Positions 10,996 to 22,966 of a stretch of DNA of 64,000 bases are shown here, in pieces (the stretch's first letter is position 1; every line of letters begins with the position of its first letter). This DNA is from Neodontobutis hainanensis (lineage: Eukaryota > Chordata > Actinopteri > Gobiiformes > Odontobutidae). The notes beneath the pieces were generated by a model, which saw only the letters and a list, made by a program, of their open reading frames with translations, had not been told where the DNA came from and ran no database searches. The stretch covers positions 1 through 64,000 of the forward strand of contig JALDNG010000395.1 of NCBI GenBank assembly GCA_024349245.1, written 5' to 3'. The position numbers and the translations under genes were made by a program.

Positions 10996-13782
10996 TTACT
11001 GCCAATCTTCGCTTGAATTCGGAAAAAAATTCTCTTTGGATATTATACGGAAACAAGATATTTCACTTTATTTTTATTTTAAAGAACAAATTAATCGATG
11101 TAAAAAATCACTATTTTGAAAGATTTATAATCCAAAAGTGGTTTTAAAATTAGTCATCTTTTAACTTAATATATGCCTTTAGCAGAATTACTTTTTATCT
11201 CGTTATTTATCCAGCTAGTAACTAAATTTAAACCTTGCCGGTATTCGAAAGTTTCAACCATTCATAGATTCAAAAAGAAAAATGTTCACCTTTTTAAATT
11301 TAGAGAGGAGAAGGCGCGATAAAAACATCGGAATTATTCGTCATAAACCGGATGTATTTTTTAATGTCTTTTGTGTCTCAGTAAACAAGTATAGAGGTGA
11401 ATATTGATGAAATTCCTAGTTTAATCAAGTAAATAACTATTTTACCCTTCCTCTTAACTGACATTATTTGTTTATTTGATTCATACTCTTCATGTTTAGT
11501 TCATGAGTTTTCACCGCTCTATCATATCTAAATTGAAATCATATTATTCTGATACACATCTTGCTTAAAAAATTTTTTACATAAGTAATTTTCTCAATAT
11601 TTTTATTTTAAATTTACTTCAAAATGTCCAAGTTAAAATTAGTTATATTTTAATTATTAACTATGAAAGATTATAACTGTGAATATAAATATTGTCATTT
11701 CCTCTATCAATACCAAGCCAACGCAGGTAAGGCGACTGCACTTACCACACAAAAGAGATGGTAAGACTTTATTTCTTAATGGCTTTCCCTGATTTAAATG
11801 TTTTACCTATTTTACACTTTTATCGAGAAATAAGAACCTTGTGAAGATTTAAATTTCCACTACATATTCACATATTCATACCATCTGTTGAAGATACACA
11901 TCTGTGCAAAATGTCCGCACGGGTTTCACTCATTCACGCATTCTTTTTAAATTTGAGAATGCGAACAATTCTGTCATCCTTTTGGCAAAATTTACATTTT
12001 CATGAAAGTTTAAATTCTGATCGAGCCAAACATGCAATAATCTAGTATACCTGGAAAAGGATTTACTAATTCAACCGAATTGCTAAGACTTAAACCATGG
12101 TCGTGGATTTATTCAAAATAGTTGAAGATTAATAAAACGGTTACTATTCAGGCATAAAATAATTACTATCATGGAAAATTCTTTGCCAAATACTTGAAAC
12201 ACTCATGATACATCCTCAATATACCAAGAAAAATTTCGCCTATCTAGTTATACTGAACAAAGAACATCGATAGATGTTAATTTTGACTTATCGTGTATTT
12301 TCTGAATTCTTTTGAAAGTAAATCGAAAGATGACCTATTTATTGCTTATATCAGGAAATAACTGCAAATTATTGAATTTAAAAAGCTGTTTGATGATTAT
12401 ACGTTCTGATAGCCACTAAAAGATCAAATATCATTCTGTTCATTTCGATGTTCTTTTTCTTTAACGTTTTTATATTTAAAGGATTGATTTTTACGACGTA
12501 AGCAGTACCCTATTTACCAGTAAGTATAAATATATCTTTACAATTTCAACTTTGGCATTTATAAATACAGAATCAGTATTTTTTATCAAAATACCCGAAA
12601 CAACTTCAACTTTAAAAATTCTTATTTCCAAAAAATATGTTGAAAAAAGCTTTTATTCATTCACAAATTTAAACCATTTTTCAAAGAAAGCTGGCTTTTT
12701 CGATTGTAGTTAAGTTTCCAAAAAAGCAAAAATATGTTTCGCATTTTCACCTATTTGAGATAGGTCCCTGCAATCAATAGATCTGATCGATAAAATACTT
12801 ATTCTATTTTATTGCGCGTGCGTTATAATATCCACGTCATAGTCTCAAGATATAAAATTAAAAGTTTGCATTTTTCAATTGTAAACTGATCTTGTTTCAT
12901 ATTTATAACGCCATATAAAAATTGAATTTTTATATATTTAATTATTGTGAAAATACTTCCTACTTTTGAGTTTTCAAAAAATGAGTTATTTTTAAGTGCC
13001 TCTATTGAAGCACTCTTTGAGGGTATATATATTTAGCTGAGTCCTGCAAAATAACTCTCATAATTTTGCTGATTATCATCCTAAAACATAAAACAGTGTC
13101 AAGAATATTCCATAATTTCAGTCTACCCAGAATAACATCTTTCACAAAATCTTTTTGACTCGATTTTTTTCACTTCAAAAAAGACTCCAAAAAGTATTTC
13201 TTCAGAAAACTTTAATTTTTCAAATGACTTTGATGGTTGAAATTTTCATAAGCAGAATCTAATAAAGAACTATTGATTCGCAAAAAATTGAAAACCATGA
13301 TCTGCATTTGAAACTCAATTTTGTAACGTTAAATTTATATTTTGAATTGGTATTGAATCATAGATGTTTCAAATTTGTAAATTAATGTTTCCATGATAAT
13401 GATATCCATTTTAAGATTTGCCAATAAAAACTCACATATTAGAATTCTTTAAATCCCGCTGAGGTTCCAACCATTATAAACGAGGTTTGACGAGAATGTA
13501 TCCTTAAAACAATGTTTATCTGCTGATAGTTATTCAAATATAAATTTTATTTCTTCAGAAAAAATGACTGTTTCAACTTCTAATCGTAGTTTTCAACAAA
13601 TGATATTCTTGCTTGAAGAATAATTTAAAGTAGTAATAAATATTTCTGAATAATTTTCATCATACCTTGGATATTTTTGGCAATCAAATTGTAAAATTCG
13701 ATCATAATTAAAAGACACGCGCACAAAAAATGGATAAATTCATATATCACGTGGATCGCAACAACTCGCAAAATATCCCAAA
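10996..13782. other. AT-rich intergenic spacer between TAF5 and POLR1C
   Basis: TAF5 (minus) and POLR1C (plus) are divergently transcribed from either side of this 2.8-kb stretch, so both promoters must lie here. I see no long open frame, RNA gene or obvious repeat, and no convincing core-promoter motif. Confidence 0.6.
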
Positions 13783-16700
13783 ATGGAAAATGTCATAAAG
13801 ATTGGCCAATATAGTTCTGAACCGGTATTTAAGTATTTTTAAAAGGTTACAAATGAGCTTACAATTGACGATGGAGATGTAAATATTTTATTTTATATGG
13901 CAGCCAATTATTAATATTCGTGAACTTAATGAGTTTGATTTAAAATTCGACATTATGAACATTCATACTTTAACGGCCAATTCGATACGAAAGAAGAATC
14001 TTATTATCTGAAGTAATTATAGAATTTTAAAAGGTTCCCACAATGTCTATTGAAAAGGTTTTGATTGAAAATAACACATCAGTTATGCCTGATGAAGTAT
14101 AATGTTAAAGTTAATTCAGACACTTGCATCTAGACTTGGGTTGATCCCAATTAGGTGCGACGCTTCACTTTTCGATTTTCACAGAGGGGATGACGTCCTT
14201 GCTACGCCTAAATCAACAATAATTTTTGAATTGAAGGTCCAAGGACCAACACAAAAAAACCCAGTTTCGAATTCTGAGAAATCTATTAAAAATGGTTAAG
14301 GAAATTTCTAAATTAGTCTATTCCAGCCATTTAAAATGGCTTCCGATTGGTGATCAAGCTAAAACAGTTACTGCATATTTTAAAGTATAGTTCGAAGCAG
14401 ACCCACCTCGTCCGGTTCATTCTGATATCTTAATCACAAAGTTAGCTCCAGAACAGGTATGAATTTCATACGTAAAAAACACATTTTTTCTCTGAAATTT
14501 CCACAAATTTTAACAGCTTTAAATCCAAAATTTTAATATCGCTAACCCATAACTGTCAAATTCGACAATAATTTTAACTTTTATATGTCATAGAATAGAC
14601 ATTTCGTTAAAAGTAGACATAAATTTGGGAAAAAGTGAATTCTCTTTTTTAAAATTATTAAAAATACTTTGGTGTTCACAAACACTTATATTATGAATAT
14701 ACATTTAAATTTACAATCAATCATCTGAAAGATGAATAAATATAAAGTGTTATTTGATCCTTTTTCAATTGATAATTATTTTGAAGTTAAATAAATTATG
14801 GAGTTTTAATACATTTATCATCTGGACTGTTTTTACAATAAGATTATTAATTCTATATTTTAAGTTTTCATTGTAATGATCAAAAAGTAAAATGTAACAT
14901 TTTCAAATATTTGAAGCAAAGATGTTGATGCATTTGCGCTATTTCTCATTAAAATGGGAAATTTTAGTTAATATTGATTGTTATTTCCGAGTTTATGGTT
15001 TTTGGGCGTAAAGACGATATTTACGATTCATCTTAAATTTTTATCATTTCAAATCGATAGGATATTTCACTTTATAATCATGCATTCTTAATCTAACAAA
15101 AGAATTAAACTTCAAAAGTTGTGTTATTTCGTAGAATCTGCTTCTAACTTTAGTAATATATTTTTTATGAGTCGTAGAAGCGTTTTTTGTAATTTGTAAC
15201 ATACTTCATAACTTAAAATTCCTTCTATTTCTGGTAAATATTCTTCATTAGATAATAATATTAACTTAAAATTTATTTTTTAATATTTGTTGTCTAATTA
15301 AACCAGCACTGATCCATTTTTAGTTGTGCGTGTAAAAGGAAAATTGTTAAGTATGTTTATTTTATTCAGAATTTGCCTTCGGTTAAACATGCTAGCCTTT
15401 AAAATTTATCACAAAGTTTTTCCATTTTAAACACCCACTTCGCTTCTAGGTATGTTTATTCTATGAAATAAACTTTCATCACTCTGTTGATAAATGTATC
15501 TAATATATTTTAAGCCTGATATTCAAAAAAGAAATTATGTTTTCTAAACACATTTCTAAAAAACTCAAGAATATAAAAATTATCCAATCACAATAAATTT
15601 AAATTGTTGTTTTAAAGATCACTTTGATGAAATTATTTTTAATGATTTGAAAATTAACATTTTATCAAGTTGTCCTATCTTTTTTCAACATTAATGATAT
15701 ATTTTAAATCAATGATTTTTTCAAACTATTTTTCTTTGATCTATTATTCTATCTTTTCATAATGGCTAACTCAAAAACCTTTAAAAAACTTGATTAGAAT
15801 TCTGCTCTAATGATTGGTTAATTTTGTATATTCACACAAATTTGAATAGTTTTCTACATTTTTAAGAATATATGCAGAAATTGATAATGCTATGTCAGGT
15901 AAACGGCGTAGTGTTTTTATTCATCCAGAAGAGCCCTTTAATAAATTCTCAATTTTAAAACAGATTCATAACACGTATACAGTCATATCATGAATGATAA
16001 TGATTTGTAACTAAAATTAAAATCTTTTTCATAATGCTTTAATAATTAATCACGGGAACTGTTTAATGTCGATTATAATCTTAATTGTCGTTTCACTTTT
16101 ATATTTTACAATAGATTGGATTCAATTTGTTTTGACATTTATAATGGTTCCTTTTAAGTTCATCTAAGAAACTTTAGATTATTTAATTTTAAAATGTAAA
16201 TTTCTAATATATGATAAAAAGTGTTATATTTTCGTGTATAATTTGAAGGTGGCGACAGAATCATAAATCTGTGTAATTTTATAAAGCCTTTGGAATTATT
16301 TCAAATACAAACTTGCAAAATTACTTAAAGTCCTTTGCTATTATTTTTCGATTTACAAATGAATTTAAAAATATTGTTCACCTTAATAAAAATTTGAATT
16401 AATTTCAGAATGGTTCCCTACGAAGAGTTACTTTAAAATTTATTATTGAACTAAAATTCATAATTATCTTTTTTTGCGTGTATGATTAAATTCGTATTGA
16501 ACTTCAAACTTTCATCAATCACCGTTTAATACTCCATACCAAAGGTTGAAATTTATCTCGGAAACTTTTTTCAATGTAATTTAAAAATTCTTTAAAAATA
16601 AAAATCAAAAAATCAAATTAGTTGACTTAGCCTGTTTGGTGTATATTTAAGAGGTTGAAAACGTGAATATTTAAACATGCCTAATTATCTTGGCAATATA

Positions 16701-17903
16701 AGAATATTAACAATCTTGAGCATTCGTACGACTGCGCTTGCTCACTACTGTGTAAATTTTGTTGTGCCTTAAAATCTTATCTTTCGTTCTCCTAAGTAAA
16801 AAAGAACCTATTGTGTTAGATCATAACATACATAGTTAGAAATGACCATGTAGACTTTTAATTTGACATTTTTGCGAAAGATAAATATACATTTTTGAAA
16901 GTTATAAAGTCAGAATTACAATCTTTTACTGAGGTTTAAGTTCACTTAAATTTTAATTTTCATGTCATTAGCATAAATAAATATTCATTCATAAAATTAA
17001 CTCTAAAATGTTGTGAATTGTGTCAAAATTTGTCATGTGAAAAATTTATTCCTGTAAATCGAAATATTTCCTTCACATAATATGAAAATTCATTGATTTC
17101 GGAGATTTTTACATGTAAATCGTCAATTTTATGAAATTTAAATAAATTATAATATTGTAGATCATTGAATTAAAAATGAATAATTATGAAATGTCTTGTT
17201 TGTTAAAATTATCAAATTTAACCTTTTACTCGCATTCACATTTTTTGGCATTTCATACCCAAATTAAGAATTTGTACTTTAAACTGGTTCTTTTTGATTG
17301 AACCAAAAATGCGAATTTGCTGTTTGTGTTTGATTTCGTGTCAAATTGTTTTCATTCAAAATTTATTGACATAACTGCACAAAAATTAATGCCCAGGAAA
17401 TAATACTTCATGTTCACTGTCACAAAGGTATTGGCCATGACCATGCGAAATATTCTCCAGTCGGTAACAATTTAAGGTTATTTAGCTACGGCATCATGCC
17501 GGATGATGCCTCGCATTATGTTAAAACAGCGCGTTTTTGATGAAAGAGCCAAGAAACTACAATCTTATTTTACTCCTGGAGTTATCAATTTAATACAATT
17601 GGATGATGGTCGAAGTAGACATTATATTACGTCTAAGTTGAAGCCGAAGTCGACAGACACAACCAAGATTCAATGAGTTTCAATGTTGCACGAGATCCAG
17701 TAAGAATAATTTGTTCATCCTAGGATCTAAAGGACGCTGTTGAAATAGGACGAATTCCAAACCACTTCATCTGTATTATTTTTCTTTGTTCAGTTAACGT
17801 CGAATCTACAGGTGTTATGCCTCCAGAAGTTCTTGTTAAGAGCGCACTCCAAATTCTTGCAGATAAATGCCAAAAATATCTCGAGTTCACCAAAGACATG
17901 TAG
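13783..17903 (+). CDS. POLR1C: POLR1C (RPAC1/RPA40), 12 exons, one 2.9-kb intron
   Basis: This is the alpha-like subunit shared by RNA polymerases I and III, which pairs with the POLR1D-type subunit to start enzyme assembly. The start is the ATG at 13783 (MENVIKIGQYSSEPV); the stop is TAG 17901-17903. Family signatures after splicing are VPTMSIEKVLIENNTSVMPD, LASRLGLIPIRCDASLFDF, RPVHSDILITKLAPEQ, HCHKGIGHDHAKYSPVATAS and FNVESTGVMPPEVLV. The introns are 13825-13845, 13879-13903, 14013-14033, 14097-14119, 14295-14316, 14367-14390, 14457-17396 (2940 nt), 17464-17485, 17609-17637, 17700-17723 and 17773-17793. All are GT-AG and all but one are 21-29 nt. One extra base near 13988-13996 breaks the frame inside the conserved NSIRRILL segment. 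Removing that base makes the whole coding length an exact 316 codons. Confidence 0.95.
14457..17396 (+). other. Exceptionally long POLR1C intron
   Basis: A 2,940-nt intron runs from the GTATG donor at 14457 to the CCCAG acceptor at 17395-17396, phase 0, between LAPEQ and EIILHVHCHKG. It is strongly AT-rich, with no open frame of note on either strand. I recognise no transposon ends, tRNA or tandem array in it. It is about 130 times longer than the other introns in the same gene. Confidence 0.9.
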
Positions 17904-18142
17904 TTTATCAAGTAGATGTAGAAAAGTTTTGTTTAAACAACTATTTCTGTAGCTTAACCTCAAATAACGTTTTTCTTATTATTTTTTTACATTTATCGTG
18001 ATTCATGAAAGTCAAACTAATTTGTGTAATTCGATATCTAACCGTCTCTCATGTCTTGTTTTTTCAAATTTTAAGTTATGCATAAATTTCTAGCGTAGAT
18101 AATTTATTTTATTTACAAGAACAAAATAGTTTTCTTAATTTT

Positions 18143-18298
18143 TTAACTTCTTAACTTGCCCAACAAATTCCTTTCAACTGCGAAATATACTCGATACTCA
18201 GGCTCGTGACAGCAATGGATAAAAATACGAGGTAGTTCTCTCAAGAAACCTTTAAATTCGTCTCCACTAAAAATGTGATAAAATCTTCGAATCAAATG
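18143..18298 (-). CDS. Terminal exon of an unrecognised minus-strand gene
   Basis: A minus-strand frame from 18298 to TAA at 18143-18145 reads KHLIRRFYHIFSGDEFKGFL and then LPRIFIHCCHEPEYRVYFAV. It follows a good acceptor (CGCCTAAG). Upstream on the same strand are further protein-like islands. One is near 18525 (ATG frame MVPCSLRRSLRLL), one near 19040-18960 (EKIFKTMPKFENRISHFNY, followed by a GTAAG donor), and one near 19235-19140 (LTKSLEGVCYVDSTLAGFLY). They could be earlier exons, but I could not connect them. The gene is tail-to-tail with POLR1C, with about 240 bp between the stops. No family recognised. Confidence 0.5.
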   Translation of the reverse strand, partial: HLIRRFYHIFSGDEFKGFLRELPRIFIHCCHEPEYRVYFAVERNLLGKLRS

Positions 18299-19615
18299 CT
18301 TAGGCGAAAAAAAGATCAATCACATCTTAAAAAAGATTTTTATTTTTGGTAAGTCGCGTAAAGTTAACCTGAAAATTCTATCAGTTGGTTGTGAGTGAAT
18401 TATAAGATTGATATAATAACCATTTTGCTGATGAAACTTAACTGATTTCAAATTACTGGCCAAAAATTTTCAGTTGACGTTAAAAATCATTAATAAGCGT
18501 AAACTTCTCCTCAGAGAACAAGGGACCATTTTTTCTCCAACGACTCTAACTATCGGATGTTCAAAAAGGAAAATTTATTGAAATCCCGAAATAATAATTG
18601 ATAATATATGAACACTTTCTCTCATATTCATAGACAGAATGGCGTGCAAACCATAAATGAGCAAATTACGCACATAAAAATTTCATAAAAACAAAGAATT
18701 GCTCAATATTTATAAAAACAACAAAAATGAATTAAAATAAAAATTTATACTATTTATAGAACTGTTTGAAAAATTCTCTGGCGTCGTAAATCTTTTCTTT
18801 TTTAGTTTTAGAAAATTTTACATCTCGGTTAAATTCAAAAAACTAAGTTTTAAGAAAATTGATAAAATTCAAGAAACTCGTAGCACGATTGAAATAAGTG
18901 TAAAAATGAAGAAAAAAAATTCGAATTGATAATGAAAACTACTTTAATTGTGACCACATTATGTAAAAACAGGCTGTACTTACCAAGCAAACTTATATAA
19001 TTGAAGTGAGATATGCGATTTTCAAACTTTGGCATTGTCTTAAATATTTTTTCCACTTCGATGAGTTTTTGTTAAAATGGACACTGACATCCATCAAATA
19101 GACGTAAGCTGAATGCCGAGTCGTAAATGAAAATCATGCAACAATTTTAATATAAAAATAATATAGAAAACCCGCCAGGGTGGAATCTACGTAACAGACA
19201 CCTTCCAACGATTTAGTTAGATCTAGTTTTGGTTTAAATATAATAATAAATGTTGTAAAATAGAAAATAGTTTCAAAGGTTTTTTTATTACTTAAACAGA
19301 TGTCTATTTTAGTCTTTCATGGGTTATTTGAAAGGTCAATAGACAATCTAATGAAGAGGCGGCTTACGCCAATTTCAGTTACAATCTGTGCATTCGTCAT
19401 AAATAAATATTTCAGAAAATTACAATCCTATTATTTCTGAATATGAATTGTCTACTTTACCAAATTCAGTTTTAGCTCCATTTCATGTAATCCTGTCAAT
19501 TAAACACATCCATCGTGGTTACTTTATCATCTTACACTCTACATCCATTCTCCTTATTTTTGTGAATTTTGTTCGATCTTGATGTTTGAGAATATTCCAT
19601 AACGTGGCGGTAATA

Positions 19616-19793
19616 CTACTTCAATCCAGGTTTGTTGATTCCATCAATAAAAATTATGGACGCTTTAAGCCCAAAAAATATCAAAAACTGTGAATTATAC
19701 GTCAAATACTAATGTGCCACTTTCGACAAACGCGAGATTCATCTTCGGACAATTTTTAAATTGAATGGTTGGAACACTTGTACGCAAACACAT
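19616..19793 (-). CDS. Possible tiny membrane protein, 2 exons (~51 aa)
   Basis: The ATG is at 19793 (MCLRTSVPTIQFKNCPKMNL) and the stop TAG at 19616-19618 (IDGINKPGLK at the end). A 22-nt GT-AG intron at 19688-19709 joins two frames and leaves exactly 52 codons including the stop. The second exon starts with a hydrophobic stretch, FLIFFGLKASIIFI, that could be one membrane segment. No homologue is recognised. The evidence is only the clean splice and the local rise in GC, so a chance arrangement is possible. Confidence 0.4.
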
Positions 19794-20736
19794 GATGAGC
19801 ATTAAAAATAACTCAAAATGGGATATTTCCTAACATTACCGCAATACAATGTATATTTATGAATTGTCATGTGCAATTAAACAAATGGCTAAAGCTTGAC
19901 AAAGTTTTACCTTTGTGTTTTCATTGCCAAACATATGATAACATCTTTGAAAATCTTAAAACTCAAAATTTATCCCCTATTCAGAGTTAAGAGTTTTATG
20001 AAACCCAAAAGATGCAAAATGGATGTAAAATTGTATTCTGTAGAGTCAGCTGTTTTATTCCGCATGTAAAAGCTAGGATCAACTAGAAATAAGAAAAATA
20101 TATCTCTTACTGCCAAATAGAAGCTCATGAACATAGAAATATTATAAATATATGGATTAAGCTCTTCTTAACATAATAGTCGCCACCGATGACTGACGAA
20201 TGCAAGGAAATTGTAACGAGTATTCTATACGTTAAACAAAATACACAAAATATTTTTATTCATCGCTGAACACTTAATGCCAATAATTAGTACTTTTAAG
20301 ATTTTGCGCTTTTTATGCATATCATAAAGAGAACTGATCCACTGATGTGAATGATAAGAAAACCAGGCGACCTAGTCTCTCTTCAACTTTGTACAATATA
20401 AACAGTGGAAGACACTGTCAACTGTATTGATTGATTGTTCGATTGCTTAAAAAAATTTATTTTACGTTGAAGAATTTTCATTAATAACATCAGTTATTTC
20501 AACCTACTTTTTTAAGAAACAGTTAACTGTGGGTAAAATTTTAAACAATTTTTATCTCAGTCTCGTTAATTATGGAATTATTCTTCTGAGTCAAAAAATT
20601 CTTTATTCAAAAACCATATTTCACTTTATTACGACATTTTAAATATACGATATATATTCTTTTACCCAAGGTTGCGTAATTCATCCAATGGGTGACAATT
20701 GCTGAATTGGTAGTTTCGCAGTCAATTTCATGTTTC

Positions 20737-21019
20737 ATGAAATTAATATTGTTGGGAATTTTTCCTTAAATACTTGAACTAGCATTACCTTTGGCAAGAC
20801 AAACTCACTCACATTTTTAATATTTCGTTTAGATAGAATTTTTAGACTCGAACTCCTATTCGACCAATTTATTGACCAAAGTACAAGATTACCCCCATCA
20901 ACGAAGACGCTAAATTAATCGCACGATTCTCCACAAGACAAAAGAGGAGGCTTAACCAAGAACTGTTTAAATATATAAATATGCTTAAAACATCCAATGT
21001 CAAAAATTACATATCATGA
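20737..21019 (+). CDS. Possible small basic protein, 3 exons (~74 aa)
   Basis: The ATG is at 20737 (MKLIF) and the stop TGA at 21017-21019. Proposed introns are 20751-20782 (32 nt) and 20881-20906 (26 nt, rather GC-rich for this genome). The joined frame is exactly 75 codons including the stop. The C-terminal half is basic (KLIARFSTRQKRRLNQELFK). A competing 19-nt splice inside exon 2 exists. I recognise no family. Confidence 0.38.
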
Positions 21020-22789
21020 ATAAAATGCAAAATCATTTAATGGCCTATAAACGTTAAAAAAGTTCTGATATAAATTATTCAGCTCAAAGATTTTTTAACT
21101 GTCTTCTTTTATTTGTTGTACGTTAGCTGAGCGTGTCTTTTTATACAGATTATACTTGATCCGTTTCTATCAAATATTAATAAAACATAAAATATGTCCT
21201 GCCCAAAAATAGATGTTTAATTACTTAACTTACGATCCACGTGAAAACATTTCTAACTGTTGGCAAGAAACGCGAATAATGTAACATATATGATCATGAA
21301 AAAAAATTAAATCGTCTTAATTAATACGCAGAAGATAAATATAAAAAATTTATTTATTCTTAAGGTTTGGAAGTGTGTGAAGTCACATTTAATAGAAATA
21401 TTTAAAAAATTATCTTGATTTATTCAAGAATAGAAGTTTTTCCTTTTTAAGATCGATTGATATTTTTGCAATTCACATGCGAGTCTGATTATACATAAAA
21501 ACAGTCCTAAATTACGCCTGTTGTCAATAATTTTGTGTAGAACCTAGAACTCAATTTTCTAAGTTTTAAAACTTAAAAACTTATTTTTACATACACTAAT
21601 ACTTCCTTCATAATTCTTCTGTGCAAATAAGATAGAAGTGTAATATAGCTATTACTGAGTGGAATGAGTTATGATTAAACAAGTTATTAATAATCTACTT
21701 ATTGAAATTTTTTTGAAGTATTCTGAGTAATATTTTAACATTTAAAGTTTAATGTATGGTAGAGTGTGTCTTTTTTAATTTTTAATGGTTTATCAAAGGA
21801 TGTGTATACGATAACCAGGTCATTTAGGTACGTTTGTTTTAATCATGGTTATTTTTTGTGATTTTATCATGACTGGATTTTTTGAATCGTCAAATTATTC
21901 ATCTGCTTTGTGACAAAAAGTAGAGGAAATATTTTCATAAAATATATACACCGTAGAAATATCTAATTTTACATTAAATAAGCATCGACTATCTGTGATG
22001 TTATCAAACTGAAGTAAATATAACACATGAAGGGAAATTTTTATTTTAAATTTTTTAACGTATCTGAGTTCATTTTTAAACATTCAATTACACTAATTTA
22101 AGTTGCTTTGAATCTTAAAATACTCTCAGGATAAAAATGTTTTGATATTTTTATCACATTATAAATATGTAAATTATCAATTGTTAAAAAGTTTTTTATG
22201 AACCCACGTTAATTAGAGACGACTTTACATCTGAAATTAAATTCTTTTTAATAAATAAAATCATGTCTCTAAACTACTCGAAGATCAAACTCTCAAACAT
22301 ATTTGTCAATTTTAAATGATTTTTCCTTTTTATTTCAAATTTAAACGAATATATGTTCGTTTCAATGAGGATTAGAGTTCACATTGATTCTGTCATATAA
22401 ATTTACTTCTTTCACAAGTGACATGTTATCAAATTTGTTTGTAAATATTCTTATATCATTTTTAAATTGTATTTTTTGTTTCTTCAATAGCATTGTGAGA
22501 TTAAAATTTTCTCAAAATACTACATATGTGTAATTTTTTAGACTTTGTAACTATGTTTTCAATTTCTTGAGTATGCCATTAGAAGTCAAGAGGTGGGAAA
22601 ATTTTTAGTTTACTTTTTAAGAAATTATTTTCTGTATAATCAAAATTATAAAGCTCAGATTAACTTAATTCTTGATTTTGAATCAAAAATGATCAAAGTC
22701 ATAAAAAACTTCTTTTTTAGTTTTTAAAATTATTCATTCAAACTATAAATGAGCCATAAAGTAAAAAAGCTATCTTCTTTTCATCCAAC
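21020..22789. other. AT-rich spacer
   Basis: Nothing supported. The open frame on the minus strand at 21895-22083 is AT-driven and lacks coding character. Confidence 0.6.
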
Positions 22790-22966
22790 TCATCTATGGT
22801 TAAAAATTTTTATTAACTCTGGGTAATAAAATCTAAAATACTCGGAAAAAGAATATAATTTTCCTTTTCGAATATTTAGATCAACAAACGACTCTCTAAT
22901 CCCTATACCGGCAGTGATATCTTTATTATCATAATCCTTCAGATCCATCAAGTAAACGACACTCAC
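22790..22966 (-). CDS. Exon-like open segment of an unrecognised gene
   Basis: The minus strand is open from an acceptor-like site (ACAAG before 22966) to TGA at 22790-22792. It reads VSVVYLMDLKDYDNKDIT and then GIGIRESFVDLNIRKGKLYS. Codon composition and GC stand out sharply from the flanking desert. There is no start codon at the 5' edge except an internal ATG (MDLKDYDNK). It could be the last exon of a gene whose other exons lie beyond a long intron, or a short gene from the internal ATG. No family recognised. Confidence 0.45.
   Translation of the reverse strand: MSVVYLMDLKDYDNKDITAGIGIRESFVDLNIRKGKLYSFSEYFRFYYPELIKIFNHR

Noticed and set aside
17720..17911. Minus-strand frame opposite the POLR1C 3' end
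   Set aside because: Shadow of POLR1C exons carrying conserved residues on the plus strand.
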